Shown: positions 47,075-61,519 of the stretch, piece after piece | Numbering within the stretch: position 1 is the stretch's first letter | Layout of the letters: every line of letters starts with the position of its first letter | Source of the DNA: Lichenostomus cassidix | Taxonomy: Eukaryota > Chordata > Aves > Passeriformes > Meliphagidae | Direction: 5' to 3' | DNA length: 64,000 bases | NCBI GenBank assembly: GCA_008360975.2 | Contig: CM039184.1 | Coordinates: 32,475,797-32,539,796, forward strand | Notes under the pieces: model-generated | What the model was told of the DNA's origin: nothing | The model's database searches: none | Seen by the model: only the letters and a program-made list of their open reading frames with translations | Program-made: the position numbers and the translations under genes

Positions 47075-49800
47075 TTTAGTAGATTAATAAAATTGGGTTT
47101 ATATAGTTTTAATATCAATATTGCTCAGTAAAATTTACAAATTCAAAAAATAGGGTGCCTCTTATAAAATTAATTTTGGTATTTCTGTGAAATAATTATT
47201 TTTATGAAACAATAAACAAAAAATAGCTGATGTGTTATATCATGAAAACAGTTACTCCTTGATCCATGGGAAAGTAATGCTTGAAGTTAGACATTTAAAA
47301 AACCTTCTTCTGAACACCACATTAATTCTGGTTCAGTAAATTTATCTTTCAGTAGCAACTTTTATATGCTTCCCTCACTTCATTTCAGCACACCCTTTAG
47401 TCGACTCAGAACTGCATCTTTGTGACTGGAATGTACCCCAGAGAATAATTTCTGAGAACACAGTTTTGCTCAGCTAACAGTAACTCCCAAAAGTGTTCTA
47501 ACAAATTAGGAAAATCAGAAAAATGCAATTACTTTTATCTCCAACTACTGATTAATTGTACTACAGCCACAAATAGAATTTGGATTAATGAACGGTAACA
47601 TTCTGCTACTGTAGAAAGGAACCGAAATATAGAAAATGAAAGCAAGTAAGAAAATGCAGTCGTGACTTGAGTCCTATGCTGTTCTTTGCTTTGAAAGAAA
47701 ATTGGATCAAGTTTTCTTTTCCTCACAAAATAGACCTATATTTTGGCTTCTGGAAGAATTTGATCTTTTGATATAATCATAGCAGACTAGGGCTAGGAAC
47801 AGGAGGTGGTGTGTATTGCTGTTTCTCTTGGCATACAATTTTCAGAGATGAGATTTCTCTCTTCATATGTCAAGATTTAAAAACTCTAGAAAGAGAAAAA
47901 GATATTTTCGTAGAAATTGCACATGTGATGGGGTGAAGGGAAGGTTTGCTTATGTCTGTACTGTGGGGCACAATCTACTTTCCATGATAAACCTGCCTCA
48001 GCCACTAAGCAGGTGAGGTTTCTGATTCAGTCAATAGTAATCAAAGCACACAGCTGGAAGTCGACTCTAAATGCACTTATTGCACTCTCCAGTGGGGAGT
48101 TTTGCATGGTATATTTGCTGAAGCTAAAACAATCCATTGTACCTTTGTAGTCACAAGAAAGGGGTGGCACAGATAACAATGTTTGCTTAAGGACTGTGAG
48201 TTTTTCCTGATTACAGCTGACCAGAGGCAATTCAGATCTACCCCCTCTCTGCTCCTGTGTTCGGTCACACACCCTGTGAGCTCTTGTACGCCTTGTCCCA
48301 AGTCTGTGTTTTGATCACAGCATGATGAACAGTTGTGTTACACTTTGCAGCTGCAGATTTCTTTAGATTCGAATACAAGGGTGATGTAAATAAAGATTAT
48401 CTCTGTGCTCTTAACCATTATTTTTTCCCCAAAGTACACAGTTTAAGACAAACAGCTTTTCATTATACCTAACATTAAAAAGTACTTTGCAACTAAAACC
48501 TGAAGTTATCCATGTACCTCTACCTCACAAAGTCTAGGGAATTTGTCCTTATAATACCTACAAGGTGAGCCATTATTCAACATCTTTGTTTCACAGATAA
48601 AAAGCTTAAGCACAAAGCCCTGCCAAGTTAACATGAACACTTGCATTTATCTTGGTGGTATTAAAACAAGTCCTGGATTCAGAAGCAGTGTTCAGGCACA
48701 CAGATAATATATGAAATAGAAAACAAACACAGAAACAAAAACCCAAACAAAAAAGCCCCAAACTTACCTATATCTCCTGAATCCCAAAGCAATAAAAAGA
48801 AGCACCAAGCTATACCTTTTCAGTTTCCATTGTACTCTGTATCACACTATCCAGACATCTACTAGCAGTACGTTATTTACGTTACATGTCAAATGTTAAA
48901 TATCCTTTCTACACATTCTAAGCATGCAAAGTGCAGAAAAAATGTTAGCTTTCTTGAAAGAATAAGTTCAGAAACACAAAATATTTTGTAAGCTCTAAGA
49001 CAATCCCAGGTGTGTTACAATAAGCAAGTGATATCCCTGCACACACAGGTCACTTTGCTATTACACACAGCACAACTCTGAACCAAATGTGATGTATTAA
49101 ATCCAATTCAAAACACCTCTACACCACAATACAAACATAACAGCTTTATACAGAAAAAACCAGCATTGTACCCAGTGGGCAAAGCTAAGAAAAAGCTTTG
49201 CCTTACGCATTCCTTTTTTCTACAGGAAATCACTCTGTTTGTCCTCAACAAATATTTTTTCCAATGTTAATGACCTAGAAAACATGGCTTACACTGGATA
49301 CTGGAAAATACTTTTTTAGTTATAATTCACAACATGTGACAATCTATTTCCAACTCATCATTAGCATCAAGCAAAAAGTAACTATGATCCATATTCCAAG
49401 TAACACCTCTGAGCAGTGGAACACAAGGAAGGCTGTCAAGAGTAGTTACATTTTTCTGTCAGCCTCTTGGTGTAGAGGCATACATTGATTTAGTGCGTGT
49501 AGAGACAGAAGGTGTTGCCACTGCTAACACTAGAACTGAAAGGGTGGGAGGAACATGGTGCAGGAATACTCAAGCCTACTCACAAAACCAGGATATACTG
49601 CTCCACCCAAGGGTGGATCCAGTGCAAACTGATACATGGAGACTTACAAACCTGAATATCTGATAGCATGGCAGTCTCAATCCCCAAGCAGAAGAGACAT
49701 GCTATGCTATGCAGCCTTTCACTACAGTGCAAGACACCAGGAACTGACAGTTTCGGGAGCTCTGACCAACCTGTTCTGGTTGGAGATTTTTTCTCTCATT

Positions 49801-49868
49801 GTAGGGACATAGGGCTAGAGATGGCCTTTAAAGGTCCTTTCCAACCCAAAATGTTCTAGGATTCTGTG
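49801..49868 (+). mobile_element. CR1-like 3'-end fragment
   Basis: Ends with 'ggcctttaaaggtcctttcc', 'aacccaaaatgttct' and 'aggattctgtg', a diverged CR1 3' terminus in plus orientation. The CR1 sequence may extend further left with greater divergence, because 49740-49800 also reads CR1-like. Confidence 0.7.
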
Positions 49869-52800
49869 TTTGTAATACATGCAGTGATGTGTGGTTTTTA
49901 AATATTTATTCTACTTACTAGACTGTCCCACAGAAGGTAATTCAGATCACCTTGGATTTCCTTAGCTATTGCCACTAAAGGAATGAGTGTCATTTTTACC
50001 TTCCATAGTCTGAGTAATACATCAGTTAAACTTACTCTACTTTTACATACGTATACCTAGTAATAATAAACTCCAAATCAGAGCCTTTCCCTCTCTTATT
50101 TTTGCCCATCTGTATTAATCTCCATTTTCTGGGATACCCAGTCTATTCACAATGGAGTTGAAAATACTGAACAATTGCACCGGAAAATATCCAGGCCTGA
50201 CAAAAATCAGGAGCAGACTCAGCCACACAGATAATTAAAATTCAGTCACAGTTCATTTTTTTCCTATTGTTTTTAGATCTGTTTTCATGTTACCAGCAAT
50301 GTTGAGTGCTGTTAGTTGATGAAAGAGATGAGTGCTCTGTGTCTCTCTCATATTTCATAAGGAAGTAGATGGAGAGCATGACACTGACGTAATGTGAACC
50401 CATTGCAGTGCTTGCAGTTCAGAAGACATGAGGCTGTTTTTCACTTCTGCCTTGATAACTTCACTACAAGGACATAAAGAGCCACTAGACATGGCTCACT
50501 GCACAATTTTGGCAGCTTGCATTGTAGCTTCCTAACTTACACAGCTGTGAAGGCTGGGAGAGTCACTCAAAGAATTAATTGCCAGTAAACATTTTTTCTC
50601 CTCACAGAAGAGAGAAAAGGGAAGAATAGAAATTACAGCTATCTCACAATAAAAATTATGTTTTCTATTAGGTAGTTGAATGTAGATTATTATTATTATT
50701 AGAGACATCAGTTATATAGGTTAAAAATGTTTTCATTATTAGTGTTTATGTCCTGGACCTGTCATTTACTTGCCTGCCCAGAGACAGTCTTTATCACTGG
50801 CTAACAGACCAGCCTTACAAATTTACCTGCCTGTGTCAGTGAGGGAGGACTGCAGATAACAGTTCTGCACCACGTCTTCACCTGAGCCAGGAGGAAGTGA
50901 GAATAATAGGAAATACTTGAGAATTCAGGTACTTATCCTCTCCCTGCAGAGTGACCAGAGAAAGCCCAGCAGCACCGATAGTGCTGCTGACGGGAGAGAG
51001 CAGCACAGCTTTGAAGTGGGGTGGTCTACACTGCTGCACTGGCAGCTGTCAAAGCAGGTTTGCTTCTTTTGTTCAGAGAATCTCTCTCTCTCCCTGTTGC
51101 CTCTCTATGAGGCATTCAAAGAGCAGACAATTCTGTCAGGGAATTTTCCTCCCACTGCTGAAAGCTACATACTGTATCAGCAAGAAAGTATGGTTAGTGT
51201 TTGCTAATGACTAACCTTGAATTCCTTCTAATAAATCAACTGTGATAAATAACAATGAGAAGAAGATTCAGTGCATGCAGTTAGGGAATGCAGGGGGTTA
51301 CTAAATAATGACTTTGAAAAGAGCAAAATAAAATAAAACAATGTCAAAATTATTCAGAATTTCATCCCATATTGATTTAATATTTTCAGTTGAACTAAAA
51401 AATAAAAGAAAATCTTTTTTTCCAGGAGAGCAGGTATTAGCTGTTAAAATTTGCTTTGAGCCAACACCAGCATGAAAAACAGAAACACACGAGTATGCAC
51501 ACATACACACACATAGACATGCAGAGAAATAAGGAAACATCTGAACATAACTGCATCAGCAGACTCGGGTTACAGACAATTCTACATCTTTCTGATGTCA
51601 CTCTGATGGTGAAAGGATGTTTTGTGTCATGGTATCAACAGCAAGATATGGAGTCTAATTCGATCCTACTTTGAAGGTAGCTAAAATAAGTTTTTCTAAG
51701 ACTGTACCTAGTACGACCAGTCCCATCTTTTTCTGTCCCATCCCTTCTCCTCCAACAGAAAAATATTTATTTTTCATTAGTTACAATATATATAATATAT
51801 TAGTTTTAATCTTTATTAATTATATACATTAGTTATATATTTAGTCCTTATAAAAATGAGTTTTAGGGAAAGACTGTACTAAGGAAAGAGAATTAGAGGG
51901 TTTTGGTAGGTTTATAATACATTCCTCAATAGGCTTAGAATTTGACAGATACATGCCTAAGGGAAAGTGGCAAATTTAAATACAGACTTCAAAAAGTTTC
52001 ATTATCAGTATTACTATCTTCCTGTATTTGTCTCTGAGTCAGTCTCTTAAGTTTCCATGCCTTATTATTGGGCAAAGGGCAAAAGAGTTGCACTACTTCT
52101 ACCTTCTGCACTTAATTCCTTTTGTTACTGCATTTTTAAGACAAGTGTATCATCACACATGTGATTCATACACAGAATGATCTTTGATGTTAGTATTTCT
52201 GGATGTATATAAAATTCATTATACCCTTTTCAGAGTTACTCCAATAAACAAAGAAAAGTTGTTACTACCATTACCTGTTGGTCCTCCCTTATAATGATTT
52301 CAGTTTTATGTTTTGATACAACTTTTTAGAATTCCAAGAGTGATCTGACATCTGCTGAAATCAATTCTTTGCTACAAAAGCAAATCCAATCACCATGCAA
52401 TGTTTTTTCAGATCTTTCATAAGACCGGAACATGACAGAAAAGATGCACTAATAAAAACACCCAACTGTTTCTGTAAAGGACACTTCTTCTGCATTTTGG
52501 CCTCCCACAAATGCCTCCCTATTAAGTTGCTTTTGAAGCACAGTTTGAAGGTCAAGGACTTATGAAGAGCATGCCTAAATCACAGGTCTGAGCATCAGAA
52601 GCAGTTAGTCTGTGGCAGATTAGGTCTCCATACAAACTAGTTTACTATGCAATGCTTGTGCTCTGAAATATGCAGTGAATTAACTCACACAAGCCGTGGT
52701 TAATTTGTGTCCAAGAACACTGGTGGTAGCCAAGCTATCTTGTTTTTCAGATAAATCAACATATCATCAACACTGCAGGTTGCCAGGTCTTGAAGTATTT

Positions 52801-55800
52801 GAGAACAGGAGATGCCCTGATCCAGGAACACATCATTGTTTCAAAAGGAAATGCTCCAATAAAATCCATGAAATCCCAGAGCATAAGTCAATGTTTTCTC
52901 AAAGATCTCAGCTTAAGAACCCTTATACACTTATTTTCCTCAGCTATGACCACAGAATATCATTAATTACACATCTGGCAGTACCACTCTGCATGGGGTT
53001 CCAGACCAAGTGAGACTTTTTTAGGATCAAAAATATTACCCTTAGCTTCACTGGAAACCTCTTAATGAGGCAGTCAAGGAGCCTTGAGCAAGGAGACCAG
53101 TGAGAAAATCCCCTAAATAAGTAGCTTATCTGATGGACTTGAGACTATATGCATATGAAACACAATTATGATTTCCTCTTGCTTTGGTGGAAACAAGTGG
53201 AACAGGAGGTAGAGCTGAGAATATTGCACCAGCACAGTCCAAAGGGAACACAAAGAGCTGTAACTGAAAGGCAAAACAGGAGTGCAGAGCAAAGCTTGTA
53301 AAGACCTGGAAAATATGAACATACTCCCTTTGGTTTTAAATTGCTTTGACATTTTTCTTTCATGAGGCTTTTCCTTTCCTCTTGGAGCTGGCTACTCAAA
53401 CCTTGCAAGTAAGTAAGGAAAGCTGCAGTTTTAAAGATTGACACAATTTGTTTGATAAAGAGCAAGTTGTCAAAATTATGCATAGAAGCCCTAAGGCAGA
53501 AAAGAAAGGGTTTTCAATCACAGTGGTAAATAAAATCCTTGACACAGTCTGACTAAAGGGTCCAGCTAGCAAATTCAAGATCTAAGTTCTTCATTGTGAC
53601 AGAAAAATCAAGGAAGACATACATAATTATTTTTTATCAAAACCAAAGTGACAAAAGCTTTAAACCTGCTGGGGTTTAACTTTGTGTAAAATAGTTTATT
53701 CAGCATAGCCTCCCCAGTGCATTACCATGCTTTATATTGAATCAAAATGTTTCATTCGCATGCAATAAAAACCAAAACCAGGTTAGGTCAAAAAGGAATC
53801 CGTAAATAATTTTGATGCTAAGAAAATGTGACTTGCATTACCACAATACACACTAAAGTATATTGCAGCTTCCTGCAACAAAGATTCAAAATAAATGCAC
53901 TATAATTGTAGCTACTGTGGTCACAGGAGCTATTACAATCCTAGTTTTGAAGCAAATGATCAAAGGGCTACCTCCATGTCTGCATGCCGTGTTGCTGGTC
54001 CTGTAGAATGTTCCTTCTGTCAGGCTGTGTTATCCAGGTGTGACGTGGAGGATGGATTTTATCACATGCAAAGCCATGGACCCTGCATGTATATGCTTTT
54101 TTAATAGCACAAAGCTTTCTATGCTGAATTTCTAATTCAGGTGGTATGGAGCTATCCCACAATCTGGTACTTAGTCTGTAAAATACTTGGGATAGGAATT
54201 CCATTGTGTTACCTGTCAGTAACTCTTAAGAGGGAGTCTTCTATGTTATTATAAGACAAATATCAGCTTAAAGAATTAGTTGTCAGCTTGTGTTGCATAC
54301 CAATACCTGGTGTTATTCAAATAAAAGCCTTAAGATATTTCTGCAGGTTCTGTGGTAGATTCAAGGAGAACCCTGAAGAATCCCTGCTTGGTATGCACAT
54401 GAGCCCACACAAACAGACTAGTTTGTTTATACCTTAGAATCCAGTTTCAAGTTTGCTTTTTTTTGGTCAGGATTATTTTTAACAGATGCTGACTGGTGAA
54501 GGAGCACAATCAGCATAAGCTTTCTGTATGCCTCCCTGCCCATTTTCCTCTCCTATATATCCTGGAAGGTTTTACGATCAACATCACTGTCACACCGAAC
54601 CTGCAAGGAACAGTCAAAGCAAGGGATTTCACATTACATAAGATCTGACAAACAAGGAAACACAGCCTGATATCCACCACAGACCTCTTTAGCCCACAAA
54701 ATCCTGCTTCACAAAAGGAAAGATGACCTTTTATTTCTGCTGACAACAGAGATCTTGCATTACCAAATCAGCCACTCCATGCAGCTATCACTTGAATGCA
54801 TGAGTGGAGAATGCACCTCTAGGTGCAAAATCTTTCTGTGGAAGTAAAAACATAAACGAGATATTCCAAAGGGATAGAAAAGAGATCTGAAGCTAAAAAC
54901 CCTGTTGTATACTTACTTCAGATGCAAGATAAAGAATTCTGAAAGTTCCATTTTTTCAATTGTAACTAAAGGGATTTCCACAATTAAATATTTTCAGCTG
55001 TTTTCCATCTCTTGATTACAGTAGAAACCATTAAAGAGCATTAAGAAAATGGAAAAAATAGCCCAGAAACTAAGAATTCAAACAGTGATTGTTCTCTAGT
55101 TCATAATAGGGGACAATTGCAAGCAAAATTTTCAGGCAGATTAAGCACAAATCACTGTGTTTGACTTGGGGTTTTATTTTTTAAGCAATGAAGTAATTAA
55201 ATATTCCTGTCAAATGTAAATTACTTTTGGATTATAAATATGATTGTGTATTGAAGTTTCATTGACCCTAAGAGAATAAAAGATATGAAAAATGTCTCAT
55301 AAAAATATAAGCCTACCTCAAGAATCCAACTTACTGTTTTTGGAGTGAAAGGGGGATGTTTTCAATAGACTACAATTTTTATTTTCAATTATAATTGTCC
55401 ATGTTAAATAAAATACAGACGTGTTTTTGCTGATTACCTCCTACACAAACCAGAAAACACTAGATAGATAACATAAAAGAAATGGATTATCAGAATTAAT
55501 ACATTCAGAAAATTTCTGGTCCCTTGTTCACACTACATTCACAACACCAGGAATAATAAAACTACTTTCTCTCAATTCAGGGCTCCTTTTTTAATGACAG
55601 CTCTAGTAATCAGATTTTATGCAGGTTGGTTGCATGCTTCATCACTAATGTAATTTTCTTCTCATATGGCAGGGGATTGTAAGGATGAGTAAGAGCTTCA
55701 CTTTACAGAAGGTTCACATTACAGAAGTCGTGGACAATACCGCATGGCGACTGCCAGTGAGTGACACCCTGAGATAGTTTCACAAGGAGTCACACACAGA

Positions 55801-56362
55801 GAAGAGGGTTGAGAAAATTACAAGTTTGATTCCTTTTTCAGTTGCTTGACAGATTGAATGCAGATTCAGTTAATAACTGAGTCTGACTTGACAAATACCA
55901 GAATATACATTGCGGGGAAAATAGAGTTAGATTTATCAGATTAAAAATATATTATGTCCTTATAAGATTGACTGTGCTTAAATAGTAATACTAGAAACTT
56001 TATTTTGAAACACGAAATGAAATTTTTGTGTATTTAGCAAATGCATACAAATGTCCTGTATAAATTCATTCAGCTCTCACAGTTTTTAGAGCCACTGGGC
56101 CGGTGCAAAGGGGTTGCCATGGCTACTGCTCCAGAGAAGGTCCACTGAATCACCCATTATGATAAACCATTGCTTTTCAGATGCTACAAACCTACACATT
56201 GGAAAACACCTCCTGCTATTTCTGCTTTCTTCCTCCTAAAACAGCAAGCTTTCCCCATAAACGGAGTGTTAGTGCACATGTGTGTGAAGAAGCCTGCCTG
56301 CTCTTTCATCTGCTCATCGGCTGTGACTATTTCACATTTATTGTTATCAAAAACAAGAGGCA
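49869..56362. other. AT-rich non-coding sequence
   Basis: No supported gene. It includes an (ATT)5 tract at 50686-50700, a perfect 9-bp hairpin ('cagcagcac' / 'gtgctgctg', 50967-50975 and 50981-50989), a short CA-rich tract at 51493-51515, an AT-rich low-complexity stretch at 51785-51840, and an X-box-like 'gttgccatggctac' at 56113-56126. Open frames of up to 105 codons show no known motif. Confidence 0.4.
50686..50700 (+). repeat. (ATT)5 microsatellite
   Basis: Five perfect 'att' units. Confidence 0.85.
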
Positions 56363-56363
56363 G

Positions 56364-56795
56364 AATCACAGAATCACAGAATGGGTGAGGTTGGAAAAGA
56401 CCACAGTGCTCACCTAGTCCAACCTCCCTGCTCAAGCAGGGTCATCCCAGAGTACATGGCACAGGATTGTGTCCAGATGGTTCTTGAATATCTCCAGTGA
56501 GGGAGACTCCACAGCCTCTCTGGCCAATCTGTTTCAGTGCTCAGTCACCCCCACAGTAAAGTTCTTCCTCACATTCAGGTGGAACTTCTCAATCCATCAG
56601 TTTCTGCCCATTGCCTCTTGTCCTATTGCTCAGCACCACTGAGCAGAGCCTGGCTCCATGCTCTTGTCACCCTCCCTTCAGATACTGACAGACATCAGTG
56701 AGGTCTCATCTTGTCTCTTTGGGCTGCATAGGCCCAGCTCTCTCAGCCTTTCTTAGTAAGAGATGCTCCAGTCCTCTAATCGTCTTTATTGGTAA
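56364..56795 (-). mobile_element. CR1 LINE 3' portion, minus orientation
   Basis: Begins with tandem reverse octamers ('agaatcacagaatcacagaa'), then 'gaggttggaaaagacca', 'ctcaagcagggtcatccc', 'ctccacagcctctctggc', 'ttcttcctcacattcagg', 'tgcccattgcctcttgtc' and 'ctctctcagcctttctta'. The 3' end, with its intact octamer tail, is on the left. The copy is 5'-truncated near 56795. It is the inverted counterpart of the copy at 34905-35428. Confidence 0.95.
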
Positions 56796-59700
56796 AAACA
56801 TCTTACTTGGTGCCAGACATTTTGCTTAGGAACATTCCATAAATGTTTTTTGTAGAAATCCACAAGCCTGGTAAATCCACTAATCAGTCACATTCAAATT
56901 TCATCAGGTCTAGATTTCCCACCATCTCTGGTTTCCCACAAATTTTGGGCAGTTCAATTGCTGAATTGAATATTCTCAGTGCCTCAACTACAAGAGACCA
57001 AAATGTATGCACTTGCCACCAAGGCATGCCACAGCCTCCTGGGTAGTGACTGCATCAGCCCTGAGATTGCAGCCACTGCCTGGGCTGATTGCCACTAGCC
57101 AGAGACCAGGGTTCATCAGCCCGACTGTCCCCACAAACAGCACAGGGAACATGCAGGGAGGGGACTCCCAAAATCTCAGGTGTGGGCTGAAGGGAAAAAG
57201 AAGAGTGCTGGGAACACCTCAGTCAAGATGCACTGAAAGGCAGCCAGGGTGCAGAGGGGCAGCTTAGACAGTGGGTATTTTTCAGTGAGGAGTTACAGGG
57301 GAAATACAGAACTGTTTTCTTAGGTTCACCTGATTTGGCTTACAATTTGTTCCACACCAAAATAAAAGCATCCTTCCAAAACTGCTTCATTAGGAAAAAA
57401 GCCAACTAGACAATATGGTAACCACACTTATCTGAAAAATGGGAAATTTATTCTTAAGATGTTTATTGAGAATACCTTAGCCCTATTAATCTGTGTAGGC
57501 ATCCCAGCAGTTATTTGTTCTCTTTGAGGGCTTGTTCTGCTATTAACTAAAAAGTAAATCCTGAGGGATCCTCCAAATATATAACACATATATTTTCTGT
57601 TTGTATTTCTGTAACAGGAAAAAAATGCAAAGATGTCTTTCTGACAGGTTCCAGCAGTATCTATTCCAGAGACTTTGGACTTTCTGCAGTTAAACTGGGA
57701 CTTTGGCCTTTTTCCTTTCTATCATATGGAGTCATCAAGAAGTGACGTAACTTCTCAGTAAGGCAAATCTTATAATTCATAAGGACTTAACAGGGACCAC
57801 AAGTAAACAAGAAATCAAAAAGTTTAATTAACTCAAAGTTAATATGGTGCTTTCGTGAAGTATGGACATTAGGAGTGGAATAGTTGAGAAATAGAATGTT
57901 TTTAGTGTACAGAAAATATTTCAAACAATGACCTCCTACAAATTTCCCACTGTATACTTGTCCTCCTCTTCACAGTTTTCAGCTACATTGTTCAGGAATT
58001 TTAGTTATTGGAATCTCACACTCTCTTTCACAATAAATACAATATTTACTGCATGAACCTCATACCCTGCCTCAAGAATATGCAAAATCCTCCTCCCCTA
58101 ACACTTTCTAAATACAAACTTTAACAATGGTCTTCAGTTTTCTTCAGGTTGTTAATAATCCTGTAGCTCTGTATGAAGCTTTGCATGTATTCTGAAAGTT
58201 TTAGGAGCAAAAACATAGGGATTTGGGAGACTTAAATTTCCCCTTCCAGTGTCATAACAACAGCATCTCCAATGTATTCAGGGCTCTCTGAAATTATTTC
58301 TGAAGCGTTGTTCTAAACTGGCTTTAATCAGAACACTCCATGTTCGCTAATGTGAACACACCAGTTTTGGGAAAATCTTTCCTAATTATATATTCTCAAA
58401 AAATCCAGTGTTCATGCTGTTGCAATCATCAAACACTTTCCCAGTCAATGCTAGCATCGACAGACCAACTCCAGTATTTGCCAGGATTGACAGAGTGATT
58501 TTAAAGCATTCTGTTCTGGGTGGTACTGAAAGAGCAAACAGGGATGAGAGAAAAAATTGACTATGCTCAGTGCGGGAGTTTTGCTGCTTTATATCCCTGT
58601 AGCCTTGCAGATTTTCAGATTAATATTTCTGTGCATTGCAGTGGAGGGAAAAACTGTAGGACAACCATTTTTGCCTTGGACTGTCTGATCAAGTTGGGCA
58701 CAGACTAAGAGCTAATATGGTTTTGAGGTTTCAGAGCACAGTCATGACCAACTCACCAGCTGTCACAGAACAGAGCTTTGCTCTAACTGGACAAGGAACT
58801 TCAGCAGAAATTCCCATTCTCTTAGCCAGACTGGCTCTTAAGACACAAACTGCATCACATTCAGATTTTCCAACTGTTCAGGAGCATAGGATTGTCCATG
58901 AGAAACACCATTTTACCACAGGTGGAGCTGCTCACAAAATAAACCACTTGGATGCCCTAACAGCATCCTGCATTCCTGATTTCATTTTAACCAAAACATA
59001 ACCTATCACTGGCAAAGGTTTAGGTGTTTACTTGGGATTCACTTTTGAGAGAATTTATCTATAAATAAATAAATAAATGAGATAAATTTTAAAAATACTG
59101 CAGTGACTAATTCCTGGGTTGTCCTGTGTCCTTGACTACTCTGCTGCCATCCCATAACACACAGTAAAAACATCATAAACCCTAAGTCCTAAACAGCAAT
59201 CGAAGAAGCATTGGCATTTACCTACAAGATGCCAAATCCTTTGGCAGTATAACTTCTGATTGCTATGTGAGAAACTGGCCAAAGCAATCACATCTATGCC
59301 TTAGTAACCTTTATATCCTATATAAATGTGTACATGCATATATCATCAGCTATTCCATCTCTGATATTTTCTAGCACATGCCCAGCATTAGGAAAATACT
59401 TTTAACCAAGCACTTGAAGTCCTGTGGAGGCTAACACCAGCAGGGTTAAGCAATTCTGTATCTAACTTCTTCAACTGAGTAAAATGCAAAACAAATACCA
59501 AGTTATGTGTTTCTCCCAATGATGTTATGCAAACCTGTCAGTGTTTGCATACTAAAGTCTGCTAAATCACATATTGTTCCTTAACCACACTTTGGAAAAT
59601 GAATGCATGTCCAACTGAAGGGGAAACATAGAAATGGAGTCTATAGTCACCTTTTATCAATGATCCAGTCAGTTTAGTCATGAAAATAGATGGTTTTCCT

Positions 59701-61516
59701 AGCATGTTACAGTCATCTAAGAACAAAGAAAGCTTTAGCATTTCTGGTGATTTTACTAAGCAGCTACTGATTAATAATGTTTTGTATCTATGTGGTTTTG
59801 TGAAAGGATGAGTGCATACTATGAGATAATCAAAGAATTGCATGAGGCTGTTGGAATTCTAACAGATAAGAAAAACATGCATATCCCACACACCCTTCAT
59901 ACCTACACAATGTATGGCATGCTATCCTTTGTTCTTGGTGAATCCAGTCTGAATTTTGGAGTAAGGTGCTTCCTATAAACTTAGAAATCATCACAGGTTG
60001 AAATGCTATGAATTCTGTTTGGGGTGTTTAAAATATGTATATTGGAATCAATAAAGAATGAATAAAATTCTGAACACAAGTAGCTTTGAAGACTTCAAGG
60101 ACTCTTACACTATTCTCTGCCCATACATACAAGAAAATTAATGTATACACTAACAGGGTATACACAGTGTTTTAGTGAACATTGTGGACTAAAATTCTGA
60201 GTGCATGGTCCTTTGAATCATCAGAATTGTTTCCTGAAGAAACAGGTAAGTCTGACTACTGCATGCATAATCTATTTGGGTAATTTCTCTATTATATCTA
60301 AGTAATATTATGCAGATGATGTATACATACATACAACATCACAAAAAGAGTAAAACTTACTGGGGTAAGTTCCATGTTATAACTCATGGCAACTTCAGTT
60401 TGTTCTAACATCTAGAAACACACAAGACCATGTAATATTTTGATTAGCCCTTTAGTCATTCAAGAATGCACAAAAATTCAATTTCCATTGCCTATAAGGC
60501 ACATTAGATCTTTACACCTTTTAAATGCCAAGTCTCTCCAATTCATTTAATGAAAAGAAGAGAGTGGGCATGCTGTGAGCTTACAGTGTAACTGGCCAGC
60601 TGCTATGCAGCTGTTGAGTTTGTCATGCAGGAAGGTATGTGCACTCTAGTTTATCAGTAGGTAAGCTGAAATCATCCATACAGCAAGATTGCATGTTTTG
60701 GTCCTAAACTGCTCCTTGCATATCCAAACAATGACATACAGACTCTACCAGCTTGCTCAGGATTTCAGTTCTCCAAACAAAGCAAATTCAAAGATTAATG
60801 TGGAACGTGACCATATCTACTTGACATTTATTTAAGGCAAGAAAAAATTATTTGTCAATGCTATACATTTGTGGTAACTTTCAGGTAGTGTACTGGGTCT
60901 GCTCCTTGCCACTCTGGTGACAGAACAATGCTGATTCTACAGGAAGATTAAATGCAAACTATTCCTGTGAAACCAATGAAATTGGTTGAGTTTTTTCCCC
61001 TAATAGGAGCCCAGATTTTAACCTATGTAATACTTTGCTCACAGAAATAAGAGAAATATTTTGCTTTGTGAGAAGTATCTCTTTTTTCCTGCCAGAACAA
61101 AATGTTCAGCTGAAAATATCCTTAATAGCTTAGCAAAAATTTTGGTGACAGAAGGCCCATGGTAGCTACACCAGCACTGAAAACGTTACATTGGGGAGGG
61201 CTGCAACTTAAATCCTGCAGCAAATACAAAGGCTTGCAGGGGTTTCTCTTTGTTACAGTAAATCTGTTTTTAAAGTACTTAGAATAGAAGCTGTTTTAAA
61301 GATGCTTTTCACTTTGCAGAAAACCAGGCAGATTTCATGCTTTCCTCACCTTGAGAGGTGAATTGTAGGTACCTTTGGATTGCTTTAGTCATGTTATGTT
61401 ATTGTTCATTGTGATATGACAACACATGACAGATTAAACTAACAGCACTTGGCAGGCCAGATCATCTCTATCCTGCTGCATTTCAGAGATTTTATTTTAG
61501 TTTTTACTCCTACACA
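56796..61516. other. Mostly AT-rich non-coding sequence with one GC-rich block
   Basis: No supported gene. The block 57000-57275 is GC-richer but poor in CpG and gives an 86-codon frame without recognisable features; it may be an old repeat. A (TAAA)n tract lies at 59061-59079. The rest shows nothing I can name. Confidence 0.4.
59061..59079 (+). repeat. (TAAA)n microsatellite
   Basis: About four and a half 'aaat' units in perfect register. Confidence 0.85.
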
Positions 61517-61519
61517 ATA

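Larger units (their letters stand above)
35429..49790. other. 14-kb gene desert, AT-rich
   Basis: No gene could be supported. The longest frame is 136 codons (plus, 39491-39901) with no recognisable domain. It holds a (TA/CA)n tract at 38546-38600, a (GATA)n tract at 41247-41274, poly-A near 40422-40436 and 43110-43123, a strong short hairpin at 44601-44627, very AT-rich DNA at 36410-36540, and a TAAT-rich stretch at 39960-40200 with an X-box-like motif at 40112-40128. A frame at 45643-46095 is open apart from one TGA and is noted among the findings. Confidence 0.45.

Noticed and set aside
50967..50989. CAG/CTG hairpin as a structured RNA
   Set aside because: Only 9 bp of stem with no extension; common by chance.
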